This document shows positions 26,142 to 32,248 of a DNA stretch of 32,248 bases, piece after piece (position 1 is the stretch's first letter; every line of letters begins with the position of its first letter). The notes beneath the pieces were generated by a model. That model saw nothing but the letters and a program-made list of their open reading frames with translations. It was not told where the DNA came from and did not search any database. Origin of the DNA: an uncultured Cellvibrio sp. Lineage in GTDB: Bacteria; Pseudomonadota; Gammaproteobacteria; Pseudomonadales; Cellvibrionaceae. The stretch lies in assembly GCA_946481095.1 (NCBI GenBank), contig CAMLML010000051.1, positions 1 to 32,248 of the forward strand, in the 5' to 3' direction. The position numbers and the translations under genes were made by a program.

Positions 26142-27059
26142 TTAGATTGTTATACTTGCAGAATAAAGTTGCGCCGGGTGTGTCGCATCATCCGCGTCTG
26201 ATACCAGTAAGAGTTCTATTATTTTACTATTTGTTTTTGCTTCAATGCCTTCCAGTTTGACTTTTTTATTGACTGGTTCGATAAAACTCAAATTGCCTTG
26301 AGAATTAATGATGCCGATAGCGGATCCCACACAGGCGCCATCGAGGTAGGTGTCGGAGGTGTTTTCGGCACTGGCAGTAAAAATAATCTCGCCGCTATTG
26401 AGTGATGTGGCGTCGGTAAAGCAAAGCGGTATATGATCGATTTCGCCCAAATCATAAGGTGTAATCTGAATGCGTGGTTCGTGGTATTTTTGTGGTTGTG
26501 AAAGTACTTGGTAAAAATCATCAAGCGCAATACGAATGCTGGCATTCAATTTATTTTTCTTGTTGCCGCGTTGAAATAAAAAAATATCCTGATTCACAAT
26601 AGTGGCACCTTCAATATTCAAGTTGCCAATTTCTTTTTTCAGAAATTCGTAAAAATGTGAGAGGTCTATAATTTCTGCCGGGGTAGATATGTTGCCCGTT
26701 TGATCAAGCGGGATAATTACAGCTCGGCAACGATTTGTTTTGGAACCAGAGCCTAACCCCAGCAATGCTGGTTGCGATGGATTATTTAACCGTGGAATCC
26801 GCATAAGCACTTCAATATCCGGTTTCTCTGCTTTGCGTTCGTCAACATTTGTAGGTAAGTCACCAGGAAAACAGCGATACAATTCTCCTGCACTATCACC
26901 TTCCAATAAAAATTTTCCCAAATGTAATTCGTCATCGGCTACCACATATAGCCATGGACCTACTTGTACTAAACCACTTGCAGCACTCAGGTGTGAAGGG
27001 CGATTGGGTTGTGCCGGATATCGTAACAACAGGTTTTTCAATTCAGTGAGTTGAATCAA
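26142..27059 (-). CDS. Beta-propeller-like protein of unknown function (DUF6929-like), TTG start
   Basis: A 305-residue protein without signal peptide. The repeated strand pattern (HLSAASGLVQVGPWLYVVAD, LLGLGSGSKTNRCRAVIIP, INIEGATIV-type blocks, DATSLNSGEIIFTASAEN, KLEGIEAKTNSKIIELLLVS) suggests a propeller resembling DUF6929 proteins, of which no role is known to me. The start is read as TTG at 27059 because GGAG lies six bases upstream and no ATG fits; it begins 33 bases after the stop of the pterin dehydratase gene, in the same orientation. Propeller fold and DUF link are moderate-confidence calls from pattern only. Confidence 0.7.
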   Translation of the reverse strand: MIQLTELKNLLLRYPAQPNRPSHLSAASGLVQVGPWLYVVADDELHLGKFLLEGDSAGELYRCFPGDLPTNVDERKAEKPDIEVLMRIPRLNNPSQPALLGLGSGSKTNRCRAVIIPLDQTGNISTPAEIIDLSHFYEFLKKEIGNLNIEGATIVNQDIFLFQRGNKKNKLNASIRIALDDFYQVLSQPQKYHEPRIQITPYDLGEIDHIPLCFTDATSLNSGEIIFTASAENTSDTYLDGACVGSAIGIINSQGNLSFIEPVNKKVKLEGIEAKTNSKIIELLLVSDADDATHPAQLYSASITI

Positions 27060-27092
27060 TCTTGGCTCCGTGAATTACGACAGAACATGTTT

Positions 27093-27452
27093 TTAATATT
27101 GAGCATCAGTTATCTGCATGAATATCTTATCCGTCTTCGCCGCCAGAATTAAATCATTTTCATGCAGTCCTTTTATTTTGTGTGTCCACCAGGTGACGGT
27201 GACTTTTCCCCATTCGGTGAGCAGGGCGGGGTGGTGATTGTATTCTTCTGCTAATAAACCTACAGCTTGTGTCAGTGACATAGCTTCTACAAAATTTTTT
27301 AATTTGTATACGCGCTGTATTTGATCAATACCATCGACTTGTATGATCTTCCATTCCGGTAATTGTGCCAGTGCTTCTTGTATTTGTTCCGGTGTGGCTT
27401 TGGGAGCGTCTGCTTTACAAGCAGTGCATGTTTTATCGCATAACAGTGTCAT
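27093..27452 (-). CDS. phhB: Pterin-4a-carbinolamine dehydratase (PhhB/PCBD-like)
   Basis: Dehydrates 4a-hydroxytetrahydropterin, the by-product of aromatic amino acid hydroxylases, so that the cofactor can be recycled. The 119-residue protein has the family core LAEEYNHHPALLTEWGKVTV followed by TWWTHKIKGLHENDLILAAK; the Glu-(x)-HHP cluster and the later His are the active-site residues. The N-terminal CDKTCTACKAD is a Cys-rich start found in several bacterial members. No phenylalanine hydroxylase gene is in the window. The start lies 14 bases after the stop of the HEAT gene. Confidence 0.92.
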   Translation of the reverse strand: MTLLCDKTCTACKADAPKATPEQIQEALAQLPEWKIIQVDGIDQIQRVYKLKNFVEAMSLTQAVGLLAEEYNHHPALLTEWGKVTVTWWTHKIKGLHENDLILAAKTDKIFMQITDAQY

Positions 27453-27466
27453 AATTTTTCCAATAT

Positions 27467-28405
27467 TTACAAAGCAGATTTCTGTGAATCCAAAACCGCT
27501 GAAGCCATATTGCGTACACTTTCCGGCTCTTCAGGGTTTTTGGTTATTCTGGTCAATCTACTGATGATGTCATGATCCAGTTGTGTGGAGTTTAACTTAA
27601 AAGCCGCACTGATTGCGGAAACCCGAACAGTTTCATCAGGATCACCCAGATATTGTTTAACTGTCGCTGAAATAGTCTCCTGATCTCCCAGTTGCGACAA
27701 GCCGTCAATGGCTCTTGCTTTGATTGCACTATTGCCACTGGCAAGAAAAGATTGAAAACGGTCGATGGCAATAGTTTTGGTGGAGTCGTCCAATGTTTTT
27801 TCAGTCAACCGAAATATTACGTCCGTTAACAATTCCGGATTTGACTCATAATAAGTGGCATCCAGCAGAGTTTGATTGAGTGCGGTATGACTTTCTTTAA
27901 TATCCATGGATCGCAAAAGTTCGAACCCCAATCGTTTGGATTCATCGTCTGCATGTTTGATCATGTCAATGACCATATTAATGGTTTCTTCACTGCTGTC
28001 TTGCGAAAGCAAATTTATGAGTGCGTATTTTTCTTCGTAGGATGTACTTTCAATTAGTTTCTGTCTTATCTGCGCTGCAACCTTTTTGTCCTTTCGCATC
28101 AAATAAGCTAAATCTTTGTATTCCTGACTTTCGAATAAATTTTCTGTGTTGGCTGTAAACGCATTTAGCATTGATTCTATATTTGATTGATCACTTGCAT
28201 CTGAAGACGACTGCATAGGAATTGAATTATTGAATGTGGTTTGTTGCGTCAGTGGTGTATTGGTATTGGGAAATTCTGATGATTCCTTGTAATCATGGTT
28301 TTCATTTACGACACGCTGTGGGTCAGTTGAGGCGTCGGAAATAACATAAAGTGTCCCGGCTATACCTGCCAGGGAACCCAAAATAAAGAAGGCGAATTTA
28401 TTCAT
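27467..28405 (-). CDS. Membrane-anchored HEAT-repeat protein
   Basis: A 312-residue protein. The N-terminus MNKFAFFILGSLAGIAGTLYV is a membrane anchor or uncleaved signal; a low-complexity Thr/Ser/Asn/Gln linker follows to about residue 75. The rest (about 90-310) is a run of helical HEAT-like repeats: INLLSQDSSEETINMVIDMI, KRLGFELLRSMDIKESHTAL, SAIKARAIDGLSQLGDQETI, ETVRVSAISAAFKLNSTQLD. It is therefore probably a periplasmic protein-binding scaffold (inference). I moved the start to ATG 28405 (AGG eight bases upstream) because the earlier candidate at 28447 has no ribosome binding site and would place residues before the anchor. It leads the minus-strand set and is divergent from the beta-helix gene. 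Another HEAT protein of similar layout is encoded at 30737. Confidence 0.85.
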   Translation of the reverse strand: MNKFAFFILGSLAGIAGTLYVISDASTDPQRVVNENHDYKESSEFPNTNTPLTQQTTFNNSIPMQSSSDASDQSNIESMLNAFTANTENLFESQEYKDLAYLMRKDKKVAAQIRQKLIESTSYEEKYALINLLSQDSSEETINMVIDMIKHADDESKRLGFELLRSMDIKESHTALNQTLLDATYYESNPELLTDVIFRLTEKTLDDSTKTIAIDRFQSFLASGNSAIKARAIDGLSQLGDQETISATVKQYLGDPDETVRVSAISAAFKLNSTQLDHDIISRLTRITKNPEEPESVRNMASAVLDSQKSAL

Positions 28406-28527
28406 TTTATAAACCTGAGCAATGTGTCCGTGCGCTAATTCTGACATTTAATTTGGCGCAGGAAAAAGATCAATTTCGATAAGTGTTTATCATTTACATA
28501 CAAATATAATCATATTCGATCAAATTG

Positions 28528-28536
28528 TGCTATAAG
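28528..28536 (+). promoter_or_regulatory. Extended -10 promoter of the beta-helix gene
   Basis: TGCTATAAG is an extended -10 (TG-n-TATAAG) with no good -35, as is common for this promoter class. Transcription would start near 28543 and give a leader of about 105 bases. Confidence 0.5.
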
Positions 28537-28542
28537 TCCTCT

Positions 28543-28648
28543 TTTTCATATGATAAATTCTGCCGCACCCTGAAAGTGCGGTGTCTTCGGGTGATCGCGG
28601 CTTGACTGGTCGCGGGTCAACTTCACTCATCCAAAAGGTATAAATCAA
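28543..28648 (+). promoter_or_regulatory. Structured 5' leader of the beta-helix gene
   Basis: The GC-rich leader differs sharply from its AT-rich surroundings. It contains a perfect 6-bp hairpin CCGCAC / GTGCGG with loop CCTGAAA (28563-28581), a possible loop pairing to TTCGGG, and a second pair TTGAC / GTCAA around TGGTCGCGG (28602-28620). It does not match the riboswitch classes I know. It may regulate translation or stability of the secreted protein message. Confidence 0.4.
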
Positions 28649-29485
28649 ATGATAATTTATAAAAAACTATTGACGTTCTCTGTGTTAGGTTCGTTGTTTG
28701 CGTTTTCTCCCCTGACCTTTGCTGCTGATACCAGCAGTATTCCATCAAAACCCACATCGCCGATCGTGTTACAAAGTGGTGAAACTTATGACTTTGGTGG
28801 TAGAACATTGGATGGCAGCAACATAAAAGACAATGGTCTTTTCCGATGCTGGGGCAAATCCAATGTGACTGTAAAAAATGTCACGGTAACGAATAGTCCG
28901 CGCTATGCCTATTTAGCAAGAAACTGTACCAATGCGACCATTACCAATTTCACAATGAAAAATATGCAAAACAGTGTTGGTGGAATTCGTTTTGATATTG
29001 ACGGTGATTCCAGTGGCCTGAAAATGGATAACATTTACGCTTATGATGTGGGTGGCCATGCTGTTGAAGTTTGGAATGCAAATGGTTTTACCATTGGTAA
29101 TGTAAGAGCAGACAGAACAACCGGTTGCGGTGTGTTACTCAACAAAAGCAAGAACGGCACTGTTGGTACTGTGACAGGTAATTACAATAATCAGGGCGGT
29201 GGTTATGCCACTTTCCGTGTTGCCAATGGCAATGGCCCAAGCGTAAAAGTAAACAAAGTTTATTCACGAAATTCAGGGCGCGGATTTTTCAGTGTGAGTG
29301 GTAGCTATGGTACTACCGTGAATACAGTGGATATCGCCAGCTCCACCAAAGAAGGCATTTATATTCAGGATGCGACCAGCACCAAAGTTGTCAGCGGTAA
29401 AGTCAGGGGCAATCCAAATTGTCGAATTCGCGGTGGTTCAGGAAATTCTATTACGGCAGATTGTGGGGGAAGTATTGCTAACTAA
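28649..29485 (+). CDS. Secreted right-handed parallel beta-helix protein
   Basis: A 278-residue exported protein with signal peptide MIIYKKLLTFSVLGSLFAF, cleavage after LTFAA. The mature chain is built of beta-helix coils with regular N/T/V/G rungs: VTVKNVTVTNSPRYAYLARN, TITNFTMKNMQNSVGGIRFD, NGFTIGNVRADRTTGCGVLL, GTVGTVTGNYNNQGGGYATF, TTVNTVDIASSTKEGIYIQD, ending CRIRGGSGNSITADCGGS with two Cys that may close the helix. The fold is shared with pectate lyases and other polysaccharide-binding or -cleaving proteins, but I see no known catalytic set, so the function is open. AAAAGG lies before the ATG. It has its own leader and a strong terminator, and a truncated paralogue lies at 31678. Confidence 0.88.
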   Translation: MIIYKKLLTFSVLGSLFAFSPLTFAADTSSIPSKPTSPIVLQSGETYDFGGRTLDGSNIKDNGLFRCWGKSNVTVKNVTVTNSPRYAYLARNCTNATITNFTMKNMQNSVGGIRFDIDGDSSGLKMDNIYAYDVGGHAVEVWNANGFTIGNVRADRTTGCGVLLNKSKNGTVGTVTGNYNNQGGGYATFRVANGNGPSVKVNKVYSRNSGRGFFSVSGSYGTTVNTVDIASSTKEGIYIQDATSTKVVSGKVRGNPNCRIRGGSGNSITADCGGSIAN

Positions 29486-29506
29486 GTTGTTGAAAATTCG
29501 CAAAAT

Positions 29507-29536
29507 AAAAAACCCCCGCAATTGCGGGGGTTTTTT
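29507..29536 (+). terminator. Intrinsic terminator of the beta-helix gene
   Basis: A perfect 18-base palindrome, CCCCCGCA/ATTGCGGGGG, flanked by AAAAAA and TTTTTT, starts about 20 bases after the stop codon. Confidence 0.95.
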
Positions 29537-29710
29537 ATTGAATGGATTTTCATTTCCGAAAGACGGGAATTACTCTTTGATTTTAAGAAAAATATTTGAA
29601 TTCCATGATTGGTTTTGCGCCATCTCATACGTACATCGCGATAAAAATTAAATTTCTGCATTTAAGTTAAATCCTAATCTGTCAGGATAATAATGCTTAA
29701 AAAGAATCAT

Positions 29711-29730
29711 GTGCCACGGTGTTATTTTTT
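29711..29730 (+). repeat. Direct repeat GTGCCACGGTGTTATTTTTT, copy 1
   Basis: Matches the copy at 29946-29965 at 19 of 20 bases. It includes GTGCCAC and a T-run. It might be a regulator binding site; the reverse strand TGGCAC lacks the -12 element of sigma-54 promoters. Confidence 0.55.
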
Positions 29731-29945
29731 AAATGAAAAATGGGACAAAATAAATAACAGCAAGAAACAACATGCGCCATTAGTGTTTATAGATGACAAA
29801 ATTTTTTCTTATTGGTCGAATTACGCTTGTCACTTGTTTACTATTATTTTTTAGATTGATATTCTCAAAAAGTATGTTGAATAACGATTTAAAAAATAAC
29901 TAATTCTTTATTGTAGTAATTATTTAACAAAAATAATAAATAGTA

Positions 29946-29965
29946 GTGCCACGGTTTTATTTTTT
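29946..29965 (+). repeat. Direct repeat GTGCCACGGTTTTATTTTTT, copy 2
   Basis: Second copy, 235 bases from the first and about 175 bases upstream of the small exported protein gene. Confidence 0.55.
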
Positions 29966-30138
29966 TGATTCTTAAGAAGCTGACAAATTGTTGTGACTTT
30001 AGTTGTTGGACAATTAAAGTTTCGTGTCGTTTTTTGTCTGCTTTTTTTGAGTGTCCCTTTGCTTGATCCGGTGGAATATGGAGTTCAACAGGATTCAGTT
30101 GCAGAGGTTTTTCATACTAACTGTTTGGAGATTAAAAC

Positions 30139-30660
30139 GTGAAATCGATAAAAAGTTTAATCAGTGGTTTGGTAGTGTCGTCAGCAGTTGGATTTGCCGC
30201 AAGTGCGCATGCATCTCTAATGCAATTTAGTGCCGGTCTTGAGGGTGACACCAGTGCGTGGGGCGTTTATACCTATCTGTCGGGTGGTGGTTATGTCGAT
30301 ACTAATTCCGTCAATGCTCGCACAGGGAGCAAAAGTGGTTTTGTCTATTCAACTACTGGATGGAGTGGCATCGGCCGTAATATCGTTGTGCCTTCATACA
30401 ATGTGCGTAATTACACTACTTGCGCAGCGGGAATTTATAGCAAAGGTTTGGCAAGTTATTTTGAAGTGATTGACACCGCCACCTGGACTTATTTGCGTCC
30501 GCTTGCACATAACTCTGGCAGCACATCCTACAAACAAATTTTATCAGGAACATGGAATGCACGGCCGCAAGTTTATTTTCGTTACGTCGCCGCTGCCAGT
30601 GCAGTGGGCTCTTTCACCTACGCTTATGCAGATGATGCTGTATTGCAATGTTTGTATTAG
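30139..30660 (+). CDS. Small exported protein, Tyr/Ser/Gly-rich, GTG start
   Basis: A 173-residue exported protein with signal peptide MKSIKSLISGLVVSS, cleavage after SAHA. The mature part is beta-rich, with many Tyr, Ser, Gly and Thr residues (WGVYTYLSGGGYVDT, KSGFVYSTTGWSGIGRNIVV, YRYVAAASAVGSFTYAYADD). This is the look of a jelly-roll or carbohydrate-binding module, but no family is recognised. Two Cys occur (TTCAAG and LQCLY). The start is GTG, supported by TTTGGAG eight bases upstream. It is bounded by an AT-rich region upstream and its own terminator. Confidence 0.8.
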   Translation: MKSIKSLISGLVVSSAVGFAASAHASLMQFSAGLEGDTSAWGVYTYLSGGGYVDTNSVNARTGSKSGFVYSTTGWSGIGRNIVVPSYNVRNYTTCAAGIYSKGLASYFEVIDTATWTYLRPLAHNSGSTSYKQILSGTWNARPQVYFRYVAAASAVGSFTYAYADDAVLQCLY

Positions 30661-30672
30661 TCGTTTGTTTCA

Positions 30673-30700
30673 CCCACCTCGTATTTCGAGGTGGGTTTTT
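30673..30700 (+). terminator. Intrinsic terminator after the small exported protein gene
   Basis: CCCACCTCG and CGAGGTGGG form a 9-bp stem around TATTT-type loop, followed by a T-run, starting 12 bases after the stop. Confidence 0.9.
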
Positions 30701-30736
30701 GTGCGGCATTAGGCGAATAAATAAAAGAGGCTGGTT

Positions 30737-31603
30737 ATGAAAATCAAACTGATTGCAATTCTATTGTTGGTGGGTGGTAGTGGTGCCGTATTCTGGTTGA
30801 GTTCTGTTAATCATAAAGAACAAACGTTGTATGAAAATTCTTATACGCCTATGACTGCATCGAATAAAACCGCTCTCAACTCTGGTGAGAAAAAACCTGT
30901 AGCAAATGCGTCTAAAAATACCGCTATGATTGGTATATTGAAACCTGACACAGAACAATCCGAGATTGCAACCGCATTAAACAATGTGTATTCCGAAGAC
31001 GTTAATCTTCGAGTTCACTCGATGCAAACCTTGTTAGCAAAAAGCCCACAGGATGCTGCGGCGGTGATTCAGGAATTATTGGCAAAATTAGGGCAAGATC
31101 CCATGGCTGAAGGCATGGTTGCGATGGGGCTACTCAGTTTGGCAAATAATCCGGAAGCGTTTCCTGATACGGATTTACACTATATTTTTAACTCATATAC
31201 GAACGACAATATTCGTTCACGCGCAGCACGAGTATTGGCTCATCGGGGTGACGATAGTCTGCTCAATCAGTATGTGAAAAAGTATGATACTGTTCAGCCG
31301 ACAGATATTCAGGGAAAAAATAAAGCGATTATGGAGTTGGCAAACATGCAGTCCCGAGTAACTGTGCCTTATTTGTCCAAATATTTGCAAGACGAAAACC
31401 ACGAAGTGCGTTTACTGGCATTGGGCGCACTGGATATGTCAGCCAACCAAAATGATCTCGATGTAATAAAACCTCTGATTAATGACAGCAATCCTGACGT
31501 ACGGCGATTGTCGATGGAAGTGATGAACAATTTAATGGAACGAGGAAAAGCAGAGCCAGTGCCAATCGATATTTTACTTCACCCTGCACCGGGTGCTGGT
31601 TAA
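30737..31603 (+). CDS. Membrane-anchored HEAT-repeat protein, second copy of this layout
   Basis: A 288-residue protein with N-terminal anchor KIKLIAILLLVGGSGAVFWL, a linker of Thr/Asn/Ser residues to about 65, then HEAT-like repeats: SEIATALNNVYSEDVNLRVH, SMQTLLAKSPQDAAAVIQEL, IRSRAARVLAHRGDDSLLNQ, VTVPYLSKYLQDENHEVRLL, NDLDVIKPLINDSNPDVRRL. It has the same plan as the HEAT protein at 27467-28405 (anchor, Ser/Thr/Asn linker, repeats), without close sequence identity visible. Probably periplasmic. AGAGG lies before the ATG. A terminator follows the stop. The pair of HEAT genes brackets the secreted genes. Confidence 0.82.
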   Translation: MKIKLIAILLLVGGSGAVFWLSSVNHKEQTLYENSYTPMTASNKTALNSGEKKPVANASKNTAMIGILKPDTEQSEIATALNNVYSEDVNLRVHSMQTLLAKSPQDAAAVIQELLAKLGQDPMAEGMVAMGLLSLANNPEAFPDTDLHYIFNSYTNDNIRSRAARVLAHRGDDSLLNQYVKKYDTVQPTDIQGKNKAIMELANMQSRVTVPYLSKYLQDENHEVRLLALGALDMSANQNDLDVIKPLINDSNPDVRRLSMEVMNNLMERGKAEPVPIDILLHPAPGAG

Positions 31604-31623
31604 TCGAAATTCGCACAATACAA

Positions 31624-31646
31624 GCCTCGCAACGCGGGGCTTTTTT
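31624..31646 (+). terminator. Intrinsic terminator of the HEAT gene
   Basis: GCCTCGC and GCGGGGC pair around AAC (one T-G wobble), followed by six T. Confidence 0.85.
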
Positions 31647-31677
31647 AATTTTGAAAATAACGATTTGGTGTATTCAT

Positions 31678-31749
31678 CCAAACTGCAGAATTCGCGGCAG
31701 TTCAGGAAATACTATTGCTGCGGATTGTGGTGGAAGCATTGTGAAATAA
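31678..31749 (+). pseudogene. Remnant of a second beta-helix gene, C-terminal 23 codons plus stop
   Basis: Translated from CCA at 31678 it reads PNCRIRGSSG, then NTIAADCGGSI and VK before TAA. This matches the C-terminus of the secreted beta-helix protein (28649-29485) at 18 of 23 residues, and 58 of 72 bases including the stop. About half of the changed codons are synonymous, so the copy diverged while under selection. No start codon with a ribosome binding site and no upstream homologous codons exist: the paralogue has lost everything before this point. The match begins 31 bases after the terminator of the HEAT gene, and its own terminator follows, as in the intact gene. Confidence 0.88.
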
Positions 31750-31776
31750 TTTGCAACGCATTTAAATAAATCCAAA

Positions 31777-31805
31777 AGAAAATCCCCGCGTTGCGGGGAT
31801 TTCTT
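31777..31805 (+). terminator. Terminator after the beta-helix remnant, possibly bidirectional
   Basis: AATCCCCGC and GCGGGGATT form a stem around GTT, with further A/T pairing on both sides. It lies between the remnant and the 3' end of the minus-strand gene at 31831. Confidence 0.88.
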
Positions 31806-31830
31806 GTTCGTAAGATATTTTGGTAAAGTC

Positions 31831-32248
31831 TTATGACTGAGTCAATACTTTTTTCTTGAGTTCATCTACGCAATGATCTGCAGAAATTTTAAGCTCTTGT
31901 TTTAATCGGCTCGCTTTGTTTTCAAGTAATTGATCATAGGTTGGAGCACTTTTTGAGTCCTCAGGTACTCTAGCGCAAAACCCTTCTGCTATTATTTTTT
32001 TTGTTTTTGTGTTTATTAGTCTTAGCTTAGTGCTGTAAATTACTCGATAATTATTCCAGTCACTTGGAAAATAAGCAAAGCTCCAGTTGATGGTCTGTAC
32101 ATCCAATAGATAAGGTGCATTAACTTTTGCTTTCAGAATGTCACCTGGTTTGCTGCCTTTAACCAATGGTGTCTCAGTTGTTATTTTTGCTTGATAACTA
32201 GAGGAAATATGATTCGCTAATTGCTCGGCAATATAGTTAGCTGGGTCT
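31831..32248 (-). CDS. Partial protein of unknown function (5' end beyond window)
   Basis: The frame is open from the right edge of the window (first full codon encodes Asp-Pro at the edge) to the stop at 31831, at least 139 residues; a TTG at 32166 is probably an internal codon rather than the start, since the frame continues upstream without stop. The visible part has PLVKGSKPGDILKAKVNAPY, TINWSFAYFPSDWNNYRVIY, STKLRLINTKTKKIIAEGFC and a Lys-rich helical end. The layout suggests a periplasmic or lipoprotein family, but the N-terminus is not visible. I do not recognise the family. Confidence 0.7.
   Translation of the reverse strand, partial: DPANYIAEQLANHISSSYQAKITTETPLVKGSKPGDILKAKVNAPYLLDVQTINWSFAYFPSDWNNYRVIYSTKLRLINTKTKKIIAEGFCARVPEDSKSAPTYDQLLENKASRLKQELKISADHCVDELKKKVLTQS

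Larger units (their letters stand above)
29537..30138. other. AT-rich 600-base intergenic region
   Basis: No supported coding frame. It is very AT-rich and holds a 20-base direct repeat (29711 and 29946). TTTGGAG just before 30139 is the ribosome binding site of the next gene. Otherwise I see nothing I can name. Confidence 0.6.

Noticed and set aside
28406..28447. Longer start for the HEAT protein
   Set aside because: No ribosome binding site, and the extension would precede the membrane anchor.
28649..29485. Pectate lyase call for the beta-helix protein
   Set aside because: The fold pattern fits, but I cannot see the Asp/Arg catalytic and calcium-binding set of known pectate lyases.
29711..29965. 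Sigma-54 promoters at the TGGCAC (reverse strand) of the direct repeats
   Set aside because: The -12 GC element is missing at the required spacing in both copies.

Overview
The window looks like a chromosomal segment of a gammaproteobacterium, most likely from the Cellvibrionaceae/marine-type group (inference). The reasons are a 324-residue CysB, a 577-residue ArgS, an MlaA homologue, a large TonB-dependent receptor paired with a beta-helix lipoprotein, several c-di-GMP proteins, secreted beta-helix proteins, and many small GC-rich inverted repeats between AT-rich genes. I see no rRNA, tRNA, CRISPR array, phage gene or transposase.

Left part (1-8.3 kb). A minus-strand pair, a beta-helix lipoprotein followed by a TonB-dependent receptor that runs off the left edge, probably forms an outer-membrane uptake or surface unit. 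On the plus strand follow a Kef-type cation/proton antiporter, an MlaA-like lipid-asymmetry protein, a small secreted protein, and a membrane protein coupled to a DUF4442 hotdog protein.

Middle part (8.3-19.5 kb). This is mainly housekeeping: argS (minus), then an ECI2-like enoyl-CoA isomerase and a DECR-like short-chain dehydrogenase, which fit the two auxiliary steps of unsaturated fatty acid beta-oxidation. Next come a glutamine cyclotransferase, a DUF502 membrane protein, a GAF-GGDEF diguanylate cyclase divergent from a PAS-GGDEF-EAL membrane protein, a cytosolic 5'-nucleotidase and cysB. At least six small inverted repeats lie between these genes; two of them reach into gene 3' ends and carry the stop codons of argS and the cyclotransferase gene.

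Right part (19.5-32.2 kb). A long minus-strand set reads HEAT protein, pterin dehydratase, beta-propeller-like protein, exported FAD oxidoreductase, then a tightly coupled four-gene unit: AAA+ ATPase, four-helix membrane protein, TPR membrane protein, exported BNR (sialidase-like) propeller. I do not recognise that unit as a described system, and it is the best candidate here for something new. Divergent from it lies a set of secreted or anchored proteins, each with its own terminator: a beta-helix protein with a structured leader, a small exported protein, a second HEAT protein, and a 23-codon remnant of a second beta-helix paralogue. A partial minus-strand gene runs off the right edge.
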